Assembly (NCBI GenBank): GCA_030737875.1
Contig: CM060915.1
Location: forward strand, 566,106,577-566,170,576
Source of the DNA: Allium sativum
Lineage: Eukaryota; Streptophyta; Magnoliopsida; Asparagales; Amaryllidaceae
Reading direction: 5' to 3'
DNA: 64,000 nt
The notes beneath the pieces are model-generated. The model searched no databases. It worked only from the letters and a program-made list of their open reading frames with translations, and was not told the origin of the DNA. The stretch's first letter is position 1; every line of letters begins with the position of its first letter. This document shows, one piece after another, positions 44,641-57,679 of the stretch. A program made the position numbers and the translations under genes.

Positions 44641-46180
44641 ATAAAAAATTACTCCAAGTAGAAGCACCAAATAATCCAGCAAAGTCCAAATTCCTATTGA
44701 ATTGACAAGTTCAGAAGTTCTATGCATGATTGGCAAGTTTAAATAACTTTAGCCAACAAAGTAGAAGCGTCTAGCACATCAACCACAATCAAGGAAATTA
44801 GACAAGCTGATCACATCGTGCTTTTGCGACTCGTGGCGACCCACGGTACTGAGGCAACACAACCACATAAGAGTTGAATAATGCCCAAAAAATACCATGG
44901 ATCCATCACGACGTTGCAACAAGCCAGAAACCGATGTTCTCTCATCAAAAAAGCCAATGCACTTAGCTTGAACATGCCTTCGAAAATGGGGCATTTGAAA
45001 ATTTTGGCAAAATCGATATTCTCGATATGTCGATAAAACTCACTGCACAAATAAAGGTCAACCTGAGAAACCCAATTATAATCTCTTAACGCAAAGATTT
45101 CCTCATTTGCAAAGATCCAACCATAAATATCTCACAAAAAACCCGGCAATATTTTGCTTCAAATCTGAAAATAAGCGATGCTTAAAAGGCGACTATGCGC
45201 TAATGGCATAGTTCAAATCTAATAAGAGCATTAACTCTTCTCAAGGAGTTGAAGCTAATATCCGTCGACAGTTTTAATGTGAGATATACAAAGGAGATTG
45301 GGCAATAATTATGCATTGGAGCAAGTCATCGCGAAATGGAGATTCCTAATTTGTTATATCCCAGGATGATTCATGGTGTCAAAGTAAATTCAAATTTCTA
45401 AAACTGACCGAGCTATTGCAGCAAGCCTAAAAATAGACAATCAACAAACTTATCTTTCCCTGCCAATCTTGCGACAAATTGGGAAATGCCAAAATAAGTG
45501 GGCGCTTGGTTAAAAATATTTTGAATTAGCACAGAATTGCATCTTCCCGCCAAATTGTCCATAGAACAAGGAATAACCAAAGACTGATTCGTTTACAATC
45601 CAAAAGATGTCATCACCCTAAGCTCAGAAAACTCAAATCTAAGTTCCAATTTGGGCAGGTACACATTTTATAAAGCATAAACCGTCGTACAAGATTGTAT
45701 AAGTCATTAAAAGAGGTCTGAAATCTGTATTCGATATACATATCGATTAATAGAACTCAAGAGTCGATGTGAATTTGGATTAGAGTATCGTATTTATGCA
45801 GACAATGTTTGATGAATGATATATTGTTGAACAAAAATAGTTCCGTATAGACACATTATTCAATCCTAGTCACAAAATTCACTATAATTCATTTTTAATG
45901 ATTAACTAATCTGTTATTGATATGGACGGTCAATAACAAAGTACAAGTCCAAAAACGTGCAAGTCCTTGTTTTAAGTACAGAACAGATGACATGAAGCAC
46001 ATAAACTCAGCTAACAAGTTCTACGCTTGAACCATTTGGAATCAACGAGTCAAAAGTTCAAAGCGAGATTTGTCACAGCAACCAAAAAAGATACGACTGG
46101 ATCTCAACGCAAATTGTATTAACAATGTTCATTTCGAAGCCCATATTTCCTACAAGAAAACACAACCTTTGAAGGAAAAA
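44641..46180. other. Tat element non-coding 3' region, part 2, with polypurine tract
   Basis: No recognised coding sequence. It ends in GAAGGAAAAA (46171-46180), a purine run directly before the 3' LTR. Confidence 0.6.
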
Positions 46181-46946
46181 TTTCAACCCCGTTGTGAAAA
46201 CGCGGTTCAGAAAGTAATATGTCAACTCAATAAGCTGCTATAAAGCTATACGAGTTCAACAGGTTGTCAAAGCCGTATGGAAGTAATGCCGCATAAACAA
46301 GATAAGTAATGTCATATAAACGACATTATTCATGTCGTACAGACCATAGCCATGACGTACTACTCATCTCGCATTCACCATGCCGTGTGAGTCATACCGC
46401 TACAACCATGGCGTAAGAGAAGCCATATCGCATAAGTCATGCAGCTAGTGATTCATGGCGTAATCCATTCAAGCCGCAATCACGTAAGAATTTTTTTGGG
46501 ATGGCTCATAGTAAAAGGGTGAGTTTTGCATGGGCTATCAGCTGACAACATGGTAACATAAGAGGAAGGAAAAGCATGTTGTTAGTGAAAAATCATGACA
46601 TCCAGAATGATTCAAATCGCTTCAGCTCATGTCGTGAAAATGAAATCAAGCTGCAGGAAGAAAGCTTACGACAACTGTATCAAATATAAAATAAAGCAAG
46701 TCGTTCCCATCTGGTTGGGATCATATGTCCCAATGTGAAGAAAGCCAAGTCATTTTTAATATAAGTGGACATCAGGTCGTATACAAGACCATGCCGCAAG
46801 TCATTATATCTTTTAATGTCGCATGCCAGCTGAGAAGAACATTCATGCCGTATGAGGCTTGCACATGACAACAGCGGTAAAAAGGTGGAACATGCGCCTT
46901 CAAAAAAAGGAAAAGCACAAGATTGTTCATAAATAAGAGGGCCAAC
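46181..46946 (+). repeat. Tat element 3' LTR, first part
   Basis: Starts TTTCAACCCCGTTG, aligning with the 5' LTR start at three mismatches in 14, and runs colinear until the giant LTR at 46947. Confidence 0.87.
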
Positions 46947-49107
46947 TGTAACGACCCGAATTTCCGTACCCTTTGAGTCGACTAATAACACAACACTTCC
47001 AACCCAAATTGCACAGAAACAGGAATCATTATTAGAAAGAAGTTAGAGGATGAGAAATAGAAAGAAAGAAATATTAGAATAGAAGAAAAACGAAGATCAC
47101 AAACTCATAGCGGAACGAATAAAATATATTATATAACATAAACTTTGAAATACAAATCAGTAACTTTATATAGATACCATCATCAGAGCACAACGGTTAT
47201 CTCTGGAACAGTTATAAACACCTGTTTCCAAATACATAAACGATACACAACGGAAATATGATAGTCTATAGCTAACAGGTGAAGCCTCGTGCTTCGAGCT
47301 CCTCCAAGTGAATCTGAAAAATCCCAACTACTTGACTGCCCGTGCAAATTTGGGCACCCAAGAGTTTAGGGAAAACAAACAAAATTAACTCTGGGTCAGT
47401 CATGGGACTGGTGTGAGTAAACTCCAACCATTTGTTTAACTTTTAAATAATCCTTTCGAAAGAAAAGATAATCGTAAGACCGATCCACACATAAACACGG
47501 ATGGTTTTTACCTTACGATAACCCAAAACATTTTGATATCAAAATATGGTGATATTATAATAGTGTCTAAATCAAATAAATAGAATCTAGCGGAACGCTT
47601 GCATCTCACGCTCCATATATAATATAAAATCAAAAACCGCAGGGCGCTTATTGGAGATTGGATTTTCAACATGACAAGGTATGGGACCACCTGCCGATAG
47701 TGTATCTCTAGAGGCAAATACACTGAGTTCAACAAGAACGTCTTGCAACCCGGCCCACACATGACCGACCACTCATTTCGCTTGAGTGTATCGAATGTAT
47801 ATCACCAACGGTTGGGATCAGCAACCGTTTCCCGAAAGGGACAACATCGATAGATTAAAGAGCAAATGAAATTTCTCTAGATTGGTGATTATACATCCTA
47901 ATGGGTGCGACCCACATAGCCATGCTGCCTGCCCGATTTTTGTCAATTTCCGGTTGTGAGGCTTGAGGTTTGAATTATCTTTTAGAACATCTGGCCACCA
48001 TTCACTTTGAATGCCACATCATCATATCCATCGGAAATCACTAATTGATTCCCACAAAAATACTCAGATTGTTAGGCTAAAGAAGTTTCCCTTCTATGCC
48101 ACCAACTTCGTACGTTTGAAGGAATCAACGTACGTAACCCCTTTGGAAATACTCTATCGGACACTCGTCTATTCAAGTTGTCCTGGGTCTGGACAAACCG
48201 AAGGCACCGTTCTATTAATCCATCCTAGGCAATTTCTACCTAGGGTTAACAGAACAGCCCTTGCACTTTACTCCGTCTTCAATTATCTTCAGCATATGTT
48301 GATACGTAACACTTATACCAATACAGAGTGGTTTTCAGATATTACATCTGATCCCGGTCTCTCCATATTGATAACGAAGGTATAAAATAAATCAAAACTT
48401 TGATAGTCGGTGATTTAACTATCAAAGAAACATCCATACAATAAACGGTCCTATTTCCAATTGGAAATTTCTACCGATCAAGCATCAACCAACACTAGCC
48501 CCTTTAAATTAATTCCTAATTATATTATCATTTACAATTCCCATTACCCATCTCCCCTTTCTTTTCAAAGCGTTACTGTCTCTCTTGATTCTTGGAAAGC
48601 ATTTCCAATATCACAATTCCTTTATTCGAGAAAATATCTCTTATTCGAGTTAGAAAACATTTATATATATATCCACGAATTCTTATTTTCTATATTCAGA
48701 AAATATACGTTATTAATATCGGAAAATATTTCTAAATTCCCTTTCTAAATTCCTCGTTGACCAATTCATTTCATTTTCTACGTGTAGACAATATCTCTTA
48801 TTTTATTTGGGGAAAGATTTCAAAATCTTTTAAATTAACGTGATGTTATAAAACATCGTTATTATAATTCAAACTATTCATCATTTGCTGACTAATAGTA
48901 TCACTAACCAAATCCTTTCTACTGAACCTTAACCATTCCTCCGTCAATCTGCAGTCAATCAAGTTGGGGTATAATTACCTCTCTCAGACCTTAATTGAAC
49001 AACATTCTCAACATTGAAATAGCCAAAGCTCGCAACTTCAATCAAAACCTCGCTTACGCGACTTTCGGATTCAATCTAAGAATACACTCCTTTTACAGAA
49101 AAACACT

Positions 49108-49320
49108 GATTATAACGGTAGCGTTATAATCGCTTATTTATTATAACTGCAGCGTTAAAATCGCGGTTAAACTTACAAAACATTTATTATAACAGCGGCA
49201 TTATAATCGCTGTTAAAATTTATAAAACATTTATCAAAACAGCAGCCTTACATTCCTTGTTGGATTTACAAAAAAAACATTTACTATAACAGCGTTATAA
49301 TCGCTATTTAGATTTATAAA
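49108..49320. repeat. ~65-bp imperfect repeats with a TTATAAC/GTTATAA dyad
   Basis: Four to five degenerate copies of a unit like TTATAACAGCGGCATTATAA followed by CGCTGTTAAAATTTATAAAA. Each has outward-facing TTATAAC and GTTATAA. Confidence 0.65.
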
Positions 49321-49555
49321 AAATATTACTTGTACTTATTTATTTCAATAAATAGATAAGTAAATGAATAAATAATTAAATTTTGATTTTGTACTTATAA
49401 ATAATATCTGGAACCCGATTCTATCTGTATCTTCTATTCAGATTTTTCCATTCCAATCTCATTTGTATTTAAAACCTTATTTATAATTTCCTTTATAATT
49501 CGCTAGGTTTAAATCTCTTTCCAAATATTGGTTTTTTTTTAAAAACCCAATTTCC

Positions 49556-50616
49556 ACTATTCCATATAAATTTCAATTTGAATTTATATTTTAATTTATT
49601 CAATGACAAATAATTTACTTAATTTATAACACATTTATAATTCACCCCTTGTTTTATCCCTTTTAAACAAGTCCCTATTTCCAGTTAATTCGAAATTAAA
49701 TTTCTATTTTGGGAAATCAATTTCCTTTTTAAATTCCCAAATTAAATTCTACATTTGAAAATATTTTCAAAATTTCTAGGTCCAGTGACACAACCAAAAT
49801 CAGTCACAGTTAATGTACCACATCATATGTCACAATCAAGGCAAATACAATAATATCAATGTTGAGGAATCCAGTTGGATTCCTCCGACCTGTTTCCCTG
49901 CATCCACAGATGTTAATCAATGTAAACAACATCAAATTCAATTCCAGTATAAGGTATCGAAATAAACAGGATCAATATTCAATCAGCGATTGAATATATT
50001 TAACCACTCAACCATTTCAACCAATAGATCATCCATCGATTCATTCAACCAACACACCGTATAAAATTATTTTATAAAAAATATAAAGGAGCTAGATTTA
50101 GTGAGTTTACTCACCTTGGTTTGCAGTTGACGGTTCTGCTTTCATTCATTTAAAATCAAACAAGTGTTTGATTTTAGTACGAAATTCCAGTTGTTCCGTC
50201 CTCACCTATGCTCGTCCCATGACATAGATGGTGTTGTTAAGATTCTGACGGATCTGACGGCGTTCACTTCTGTTAACATGTGCTCGTGTTATAAATCATT
50301 TTAGTCAAACAATTTAACTGAATAATTAATTTTGTAAATAAATCACTAACTTCCCTTAATTACGTATTATTTAATCTAAGTAAACTTTTAATTACTTTGA
50401 TTGGTTTCTTTCGCTGAAACTTCGTCCGCGATATCACGCACCTCCCCGGTGTTCAGCAGCTGTCATAACAATCGAACTACACCATCAATTTTAATTAACA
50501 TATCCTTAATTAAAGATTAATAATTTTAACCACTTTGAATTATACCCTTATCAGTCTGATGTAATTTGCTCCATTCGTTCCTTCCCATTTCCATGAAACA
50601 GCAATAGTCAATGGCC
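49556..50616. repeat. 1.06-kb direct duplication, copy 1
   Basis: Nearly identical to 50632-51692 (only scattered changes, for example TTTTGGG/TTTTTGG and TCCGTC/TTCGTC). Lies within the giant LTR 46947-54029. Confidence 0.92.
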
Positions 50617-50631
50617 TCAAAATGGCCATTG

Positions 50632-51692
50632 ACTATTCCATATAAATTTCAATTTGAATTTATATTTTAATTTATTCAATGACAAATAATTTACTTAATT
50701 TATAACACATTTATAATTCACCCCTTGTTTTATCCCTTTTAAACAAGTCCCTATTTCCAGTTAATTCGAAATTAAATTTCTATTTTTGGAAATCAATTTC
50801 CTTTTTAAATTCCCAAATTAAATTCTACATTTGAAAATATTTTCAAAATTTCTAGGTCCAGTGACACAACCAAAATCAATCACAGTTAATGTACCACATC
50901 ATATGTCACAATCAAGGCAAATACAATAATATCAATGTTGAGGAATCCAGTTGGATTCCTCCGACCTGTTTCCCTGCATCCACAGATGTTAATCAATGTA
51001 AACAATATCAAATTCAATTCCAGTATAAGGTATCGAAATAAACAGAATCAAAATTCAATCAGCGATTGAATATATTTAACTACTCAACCATTTCAACCAA
51101 TTGATCATCCATCGATTCATTCAACCAACACACCGTATAAAATTATTTTATAAAAAATATAAAAGAGCTGGAGTTAGTGAGTTTACTCACCTTGGTTTGC
51201 AGTTGACGGTTCTGCTTTCATTCGTTTAAAATCAAACAAGTGTTTGATTTTAGTACGAAATTCCAGTTGTTTCGTCCTCACCTATGCCCGTCCCATGACA
51301 TAGATGGCGTTGTTAAGATTCTGACGGATCTGACGGCGTTCACATCTGTTAACATGTGCTCGTGTTATAAATCATTTTAGTCAAACAATTTAACTGAATA
51401 ATTAATTTTGTAAATAAATCACTAACTTCCCTTAATTACGTATTATTTAATCTAAGTAAACTTTTAATTACTTTGATTGGTTTCTTTCGCTGAAACTTCG
51501 TCCGCGATATCACGCACCTCCCCGGTGTTCAGCAGCTGTCATAACAATCGAACTACACCATTAATTTTAATTAACATATCCTTAATTAAAGATTAATAAT
51601 TTTAACTACTTTGACTTATACCCTTATCAGTCTGATGTAATTTGCTCCATTCGTTCCTTCCCATTTCCATGAAACTGCAATAGTCAATGGCC
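50632..51692. repeat. 1.06-kb direct duplication, copy 2
   Basis: Partner of 49556-50616. The copies are joined by a 15-bp spacer that completes a perfect 11-bp inverted repeat, AGTCAATGGCC (50606-50616) / GGCCATTGACT (50624-50634). Confidence 0.92.
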
Positions 51693-53099
51693 ACATTCCC
51701 TATTATCGCACCTCCTTCCAACAATTAGCAGCACCTTCATTGATTAAGGAACCCATCATTATTCATTAGGCCTTGATAAATTAATTAACAGTTCAGCTAA
51801 TCCCTTTTTACCAATTTTTCTTCCATCATGCAGTAAACCGTTCTTAATAACCTTCACTAATCACTTTCAGTCTTCTTCTCGTTTAAAACCGAATCTGGCA
51901 CCTTTTCAAAATAGAACACGACATCATCCCTAGTGCTCGGCTTCAACTTGCCGTTCCTTTACTTACTTATCCTCTTCCTAAACTTCCACAAATAAATCTT
52001 TAATTCTTTTGTTGTTTTCTTCGTAATCCAAAACTACTGCACCTCCTGACCTTCAAACACCAACATCAACCTCCTCTTTAACATCAGTCCGCACAACCAA
52101 AATCAACATCACCAATCTCCTCCCATATGCGATTTCATCCCCTCGTCAACACCACACGCTGCTACAGTAGCAGTATCCAACAAATCAGTGCGCAACTCTC
52201 AACCCCTCAACCGATCCTCCGCCTCATCCACTTAACACAGTTCCGCTCCTCTCGATCCAGTTCGCTGGAGTCCAGTCCAAACCACCACTGTTCGGAAAGG
52301 GGAGCTCGGCGGAATGTATAGCAGCATAGGGATTTGGCTTTTACGATTTCGTTTGAACCCCACTTTGCATTATTTTAATTGAAAAATGAAACATCTGAGT
52401 TTTCGATTTTCAATTTGATTTTAGCAATTTCGGTTTTCTCACATTGATTTCTGGAAAGGAAAATGCTAGCCTTGCCTTTGTTTATATAGAAATGAAACCC
52501 TTAGCACCCACGACAAGTAATAGTCGTACTGTTAGGGTGGGTAGGTCTGTTGTGATTGTCACTTGCATGTGCTTAGGCCTGTTCGGGTTTCAGACTAGCA
52601 TGTGATTTATTAAAATATAGGTTGTATGGTTTGAAAACCTTGTCTATTCTATTTATTTATATACATTTGTTTATATAGGTCTGTATGTATTCGTTTCCAG
52701 CAAGTATCCTATGACTCGAAATGTGAACCACAAAGTATGTGCCTCATATAACCTTCTATATATATACACGTTTGGATATAAAAGTGCAATGATAGATAAC
52801 GATGATTTATTTCTCGCATTTACCATTTGACAAACATTTTAAAGTGTTAAAAAAAAAACTTATTCCCATGCCAAAAATGTCTTATATTCCAAACTAATAG
52901 GAGAACATTTCAGTTTGAAGCAAACACAGGGAAAACAAAGACGAGATTTGGGAATTTAGGGATTTAGGGTCATCGTAATTTATAGAAGAAGAATATAATA
53001 TTTTATTATAATATTTTATATTATAACGAAACTTCGCGGTGAAGTATCAAGTAAAACTAACCACAGTCGACTTCTGTTTACTGATAAAAAAAACTAATC

Positions 53100-53830
53100 T
53101 TGGTATAAAAAAGTATTCTGAACCCAATGGGACAAGCTTCGTCGAATTCCGACATCGTTTGAAAAAAATTCCTTTATAAAACCAGAAATAAACACGCGTT
53201 TAGTTTTTTCATGATCACCAGATAAATCAAATCAACTTGAAACTTTGATATCCTACAATAATTAATCGATACGAACCCAACGGCACCAGTTTCGTCGCAT
53301 TCTGAGACTGTTTCCCCGGTAGGCTATTTTTACACGTACCGCAATGCCATTTTGAACACCAAATTTGCCGATCTCTAAAAATAGCAAACTATATACCTAT
53401 CCTGACTCTAATTGACGATACGAACTCAACGGGACTGGTTTCGTGGCCTAATTCGATCGTCTGTTCAAGTTACACTCAAATAACCCTTTATTTAATTAAA
53501 TGCACGATATAGAAATTGAAAGGGCGTTTACGGCTGCCGTGGTCACATACGACATCGGTTTGCCATGCAATTCAATACCGTACAATAATTTAACGCTACG
53601 GTCCCAATGAAACTGATTTCGTCGAAATCTGAGTCCGTTTGCAAAACGGCTATTTTAACGCGTATATTTTAATAACGATTTCCATAGCGATTATTTCAAA
53701 TTTTGATTTGGCCATAACTAACAAACTATAACACGAAATCTGGAATTTTTTTCTTCCATATGAAAATTTTCATCAATACGGTTCCAACATTTCTCGTTTC
53801 ACAGAAATCCGATTTATATCGGATCTTGTA
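53100..53830 (-). repeat. Diverged ~165-bp repeats in U3 of the minus giant LTR
   Basis: The motif (plus strand: CCCAA-GG-AC-AGTTTCGTCG) recurs near 53126, 53290, 53427, 53618 and 53790, i.e. at 137-191 bp steps. Same family as 38275-38700. Confidence 0.65.
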
Positions 53831-54029
53831 TCCTCAGTTGAAGTTCAAAACCCCATATTATGAACTACCGCGCCATTTCGAACTCGTTTTATAATTATAT
53901 TATAAATTATACGTTTAAATGTCGCTTTATTAAATAAATTCCTTATAAATTCCTATATATAATTCAAATAAAATATTTGAACCAATTTAAATGTACAGAA
54001 TTCAACGGTTGAAAATCCGGGTCGTTACA

Positions 54030-54883
54030 ACACGTGGCCATGCAAGTGGGCAAGGATGAATTTCGTCGCAAGGAAATGATCTGCCAGCTCATATATTTTT
54101 GCAGAGAATCGCATGGACCACACGAGATTAAAGACAAGTTGCACATTATATATTCAAAACAAATAGAAAAATTCATACCTTGTAAATCGTGGCGCAAGTA
54201 GCTTCAGATCGTAAGCTAAGTGAAGTCATGTCATATGACAGCTATGTACAGTTGTACACCCTAAATTACAAGTGTGCCACTCCATCTAAACGTCTCCTAT
54301 AAATACCCCCATGCATCATACATGAAAGGGGACCAAAAATTATACACCAAAGGGCCACCAAATCATTTTTCCATCAATCCAAGCTCCATTAATGGCTTCT
54401 CAAGATCAATCCATTTCTCTCCAACAACAAAGGGATCGAATCTTCTTTAGACTCCATTAGAAATCTCTCAAGCTCAAATCAAGTTACTCTAATCTCTACT
54501 AATTCTGTCTCAAGCCTAGATCTAACACAAATTCACCATGAAGATCATCTAATTATTAAAGTGGTTGAAGATTCACACATCTACCATCACAAAACAAGAG
54601 ATCTAACCGAGTCCTTCATGAATTCAAGTGAAATCAAGATCTCAAAGGAGATCCTCATAAAAGAGAGAAAAGAGTGATATGAATCAAATCATGTATTTTG
54701 TAAACTCAAAAGTGCTAATAAAAGTTGCTACCATAGTGGATGTAGGTCTAAATTGATCGAACCACTCTAAAATCTTGTGTTTTTACTTGTTTTACATTTT
54801 GGGGCTCCATTTTTTCTATTTCATACCATTAGGTGAAGTGTTATAAGTACCTTTGGTGTTGAGGTCATTTTTTGATTTTAACA
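54030..54883 (+). repeat. Tat element 3' LTR, second part
   Basis: Resumes at ACACGTGGCCATGCAAGTGG, as in the 5' LTR near 33995, and ends GATTTTAACA. It contains the LTR TATA box at 54297-54306 and the MITE-free site near 54182. Confidence 0.87.
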
Positions 54884-55440
54884 TCTACAATGATATAGAA
54901 CTGATATCCAGTCACTAAAGTATGTAAATAAAAAACAAAACTGATACCTACAGTAGTGCAAAACAGATACCCATAAACTTAGAATAATAATAAAACTAAA
55001 ACTGATACCTACAGAGGCATGAAACTGATATCTAAAGCTATAAGTAAATAAATAAAAAACAAAATTGATACCTACATAAGTGCAAAACTGATACCCATAA
55101 ACTAAAAACAATAATAAAAATAAAACTGATACCTACAGAGGCAAGAAACTGATATCTAAAAACTGTAAGTAAGAAAATAACATGAAGCTAGGAATTTTGA
55201 TGTTCGTTCGATTTTTGTGGTTCGATCGCATAAAACGACGTGGATTTTGAATCGGTTGCTAGTAAAGATGTTTTCGTGATTTTTGATTTCTCGATTTCAT
55301 GATTTCATGGTAGGAAATTGAACGAGAGTGATTTCTGTCCTTCTGAATAAAATATTAGGCGGCGGTTGTCCTTCTGAATAAAATATTTGGCGGCTGTCCT
55401 TATGCTTAAATTTATAATACAAATTGTCCTTGTAAATTAA
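54884..55440 (-). mobile_element. MULE-like element, right arm
   Basis: Continues the sequence interrupted at 33231. It has eight AAACTGATAYC motifs (54899-55160), partly as two copies of a roughly 125-bp unit, and GTCCTT/AATTAATTACCC at the outer end, inverted relative to the left arm. Confidence 0.5.
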
Positions 55441-56336
55441 TTACCCTTTGTTAAACAACAATACATAATTTTAAAATTATGTTTGAGCATTCAAGGCATT
55501 AATGTTTCTTACGAATGGTTGAATATTAATTATTTTTAAGATATGAAATTTTGTTGGTACAGACCAATCATTTTCAACAAATATGTAACTTTAATTTCGA
55601 ACGGCTACATTTAAGTCTATAAAATAATCGGTTATAATTTGAAATTTTTTAAAAGAACAGAAAATTATTGTAAATGATTTAGTTCTACTTAAAAATCCTA
55701 CTTATGTTTCGTATTAATGATATCTTGCCAAACATATATATTTACTAAAACCATATGTTAAACCTAATTATGCTATTTCAGGCAATTATAATTTAGTCTG
55801 AACATTCATCTTATAAGATGTAAATATTACTGGATGTAAGGTGATTATTAATATTATCGATTATCTTAAAGTATCACATTTTAAATTGACTCATAATGCT
55901 ATGATTATTTTTAATTAAACGCCTCGACACCCATGTAAACTCTCTACTGTCAAATTTCAAAAATCCATGATATTTAAAAAAAATCTAATGGAGAACTCAA
56001 AGTTGTCTAAAAAAGAAATTTAGAAAAATCAAGGATAATTGAGAGAAATTTAGAGAATATGAGAATCAAAGAATGTTCTAAAAAGTGTTGTGAATCGTAT
56101 GATTGAACATTTCTTCACATTCAATTAGAATTTATACTACTATAAAAAGATGTGGAGAGAACTATGTCGTTAGCAAGCAAGCAAGCAAACACATCAAAAA
56201 AGTTAGGAAGAAAAATAAAGTTTATTTCATTCCTCATAAAATTTTAACCTCTCTCATTTTTTATATTTTTTTTTGCAAACTAGTCGTTACTTCTTCTTAT
56301 AATTTTTTTTCCAACACTAATATTAAAGCTAGGTTG
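55441..56336. other. Unassigned spacer
   Basis: AT-rich (long A/T runs near 55970-56000 and 56250-56310). The frame at 56103-56381 has no recognisable domain and runs into an LTR end. No gene supported. Confidence 0.5.
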
Positions 56337-57480
56337 TGTAACAACCCGCCCGGAATGGGCCTAAATTTCAACCTAGAATAGGCCCATCGAAACTTAGAGT
56401 CATTCCAAACAGGTCGTTGGTTCCAGTAAGGATTACATTTGCACAGATAATACTAAGATATACTTTGAATGGAAATCTCACACAGCGGAAAGAGAAAATA
56501 TAATACCAAAAATAAGATGTACCATTTATTTCAAAATCACAGACATAGTCGTATTTACATTTATTCAAAAGGTACATCAAAAAGTTCAATCTCATAAGAT
56601 TCCAAAAGAAGTAAAGCAATAACTGCTTTTAATATCATAATAACTTCCTCTTCTCTGTCGTCTTCAATCAGGAATTCATCCATGGCTTTACCCCATCTAC
56701 TGACCTATTTGGATGTTAAGGAGAGGAGGTCAAAACATAAAGTTCTGTGTGACTAGAATATAGTAATACTTAATGTCCATACCCTATATTTTTAGTAGGT
56801 TACATATGTCAATGTATGTCTACGCAACACACAAGATTTCATAAAAACATAAGTATCTAACCAATAGGGTGGATATCCAAGTCCATCGCTCATTAGTGTT
56901 TTAGGGTAAAGACCCAACGAGGTGGTATTCTCGGTCACTTATAGTCCTATTAAAGGTGGATTCTTACAGTCTTTTATAACCCTGGGGCGGACCCCTAGCC
57001 CCTTAAGAACCCCGCCCTAGTACGTTAACGTTCTTAAGTCTATTCTCTCAGTTGTAACACGAGAAGTTGCATTGCGAACGTTACTACTTAACCGATATTA
57101 CCTGGTAGGACACCTATGTCACTTAAGATTTCACATAGACAGTTGGTGAACATGCAATAGGCACATATCCTTTAATTACCAACCTATCCCTAGTTGAGCC
57201 CTTACAAGCTTCTAGAGGAATTGGACATCTCCATAAACTACCCTACTCCATTAACCATTTTATGCCTACCACTTTAAAAGAAGGAGGACACAAAGACTTA
57301 CCTTAATACTAATAAGGGTCGGCCTCATGACTTGGGTTCCTCTCCAAGGAATAAAACTTCGGAGGGATCCTAGTCCTAACCACTTAAGACCCAAATTATA
57401 TAAAAAGGGGGAGTCATCCACTTAAGACCTTACGGCGTAGTAAGCCTATAAAAACTGATTTGTACTTTGGCTGCATGCAG
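56337..57480 (-). mobile_element. LTR 3' end of a minus-strand giant-LTR relative
   Basis: Starts TGTAACAACCCGCC, the same type of tip as the minus giant LTR at 46947, followed by A-rich sequence and then a mixed-composition U5-like block (56880-57060). The right boundary is uncertain. It lacks a clear CCAGTCCC block, so assignment rests on tip and layout only. Confidence 0.35.
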
Positions 57481-57679
57481 TTTGGTTATGACATTGTTAA
57501 TGGTTATTTGGTTGTATAAATGCACGACTAACTTTTTGTCTTGACACTTATGTATGTTGTGAATGTTTGAATGTGAATGTATCTTGTGAATCTTTGTATG
57601 TATGTATTTTGTGGTTGTTTAATATGTTATGTTCGAAAGTTTATATGTTTGTGTATTACGTTGTTATATAATTGTAGGA

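Larger units (their letters stand above)
46947..54029 (-). mobile_element. Giant LTR (7083 bp), minus strand, inside the Tat 3' LTR
   Basis: Tips TGTAACGACCCG / CGGGTCGTTACA. On the minus strand it starts at 54029 and ends at 46947. Its last kilobase (47385-48250) is alignable with the end of the LTRs at 3914-7987, including GGCCGGGTTGCAAGACGTTC, GATGTGGCATTCAAAG and the CCAGTCCCATGACTGACC block. No primer site, gag or pol was seen, so it is read as a solo LTR. The flanks (CCAAC / ACACG) are not a clean duplication. A 1.06-kb internal duplication inflates its length. Confidence 0.8.
33232..54883 (+). mobile_element. Ty3/gypsy Tat-type element with nested insertions
   Basis: Two related LTRs (33232-35434 and 46181-54883 after removing an insert), a gag pseudogene and long non-coding 3' sequence with a minisatellite, the usual Tat layout. 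Target duplication is CCTAC (33227-33231) versus TCTAC (54884-54888), one mismatch; joining the flanks gives a continuous MULE-like repeat. The LTRs differ by roughly 8% in their first 150 bases. No protease or pol was found. Without nested elements the body is about 7.6 kb. Confidence 0.88.

Noticed and set aside
46942..54034. Target duplication for the 7.1-kb minus LTR
   Set aside because: Flanks CCAAC and ACACG do not match; I could not support a duplication although both tips are clear.
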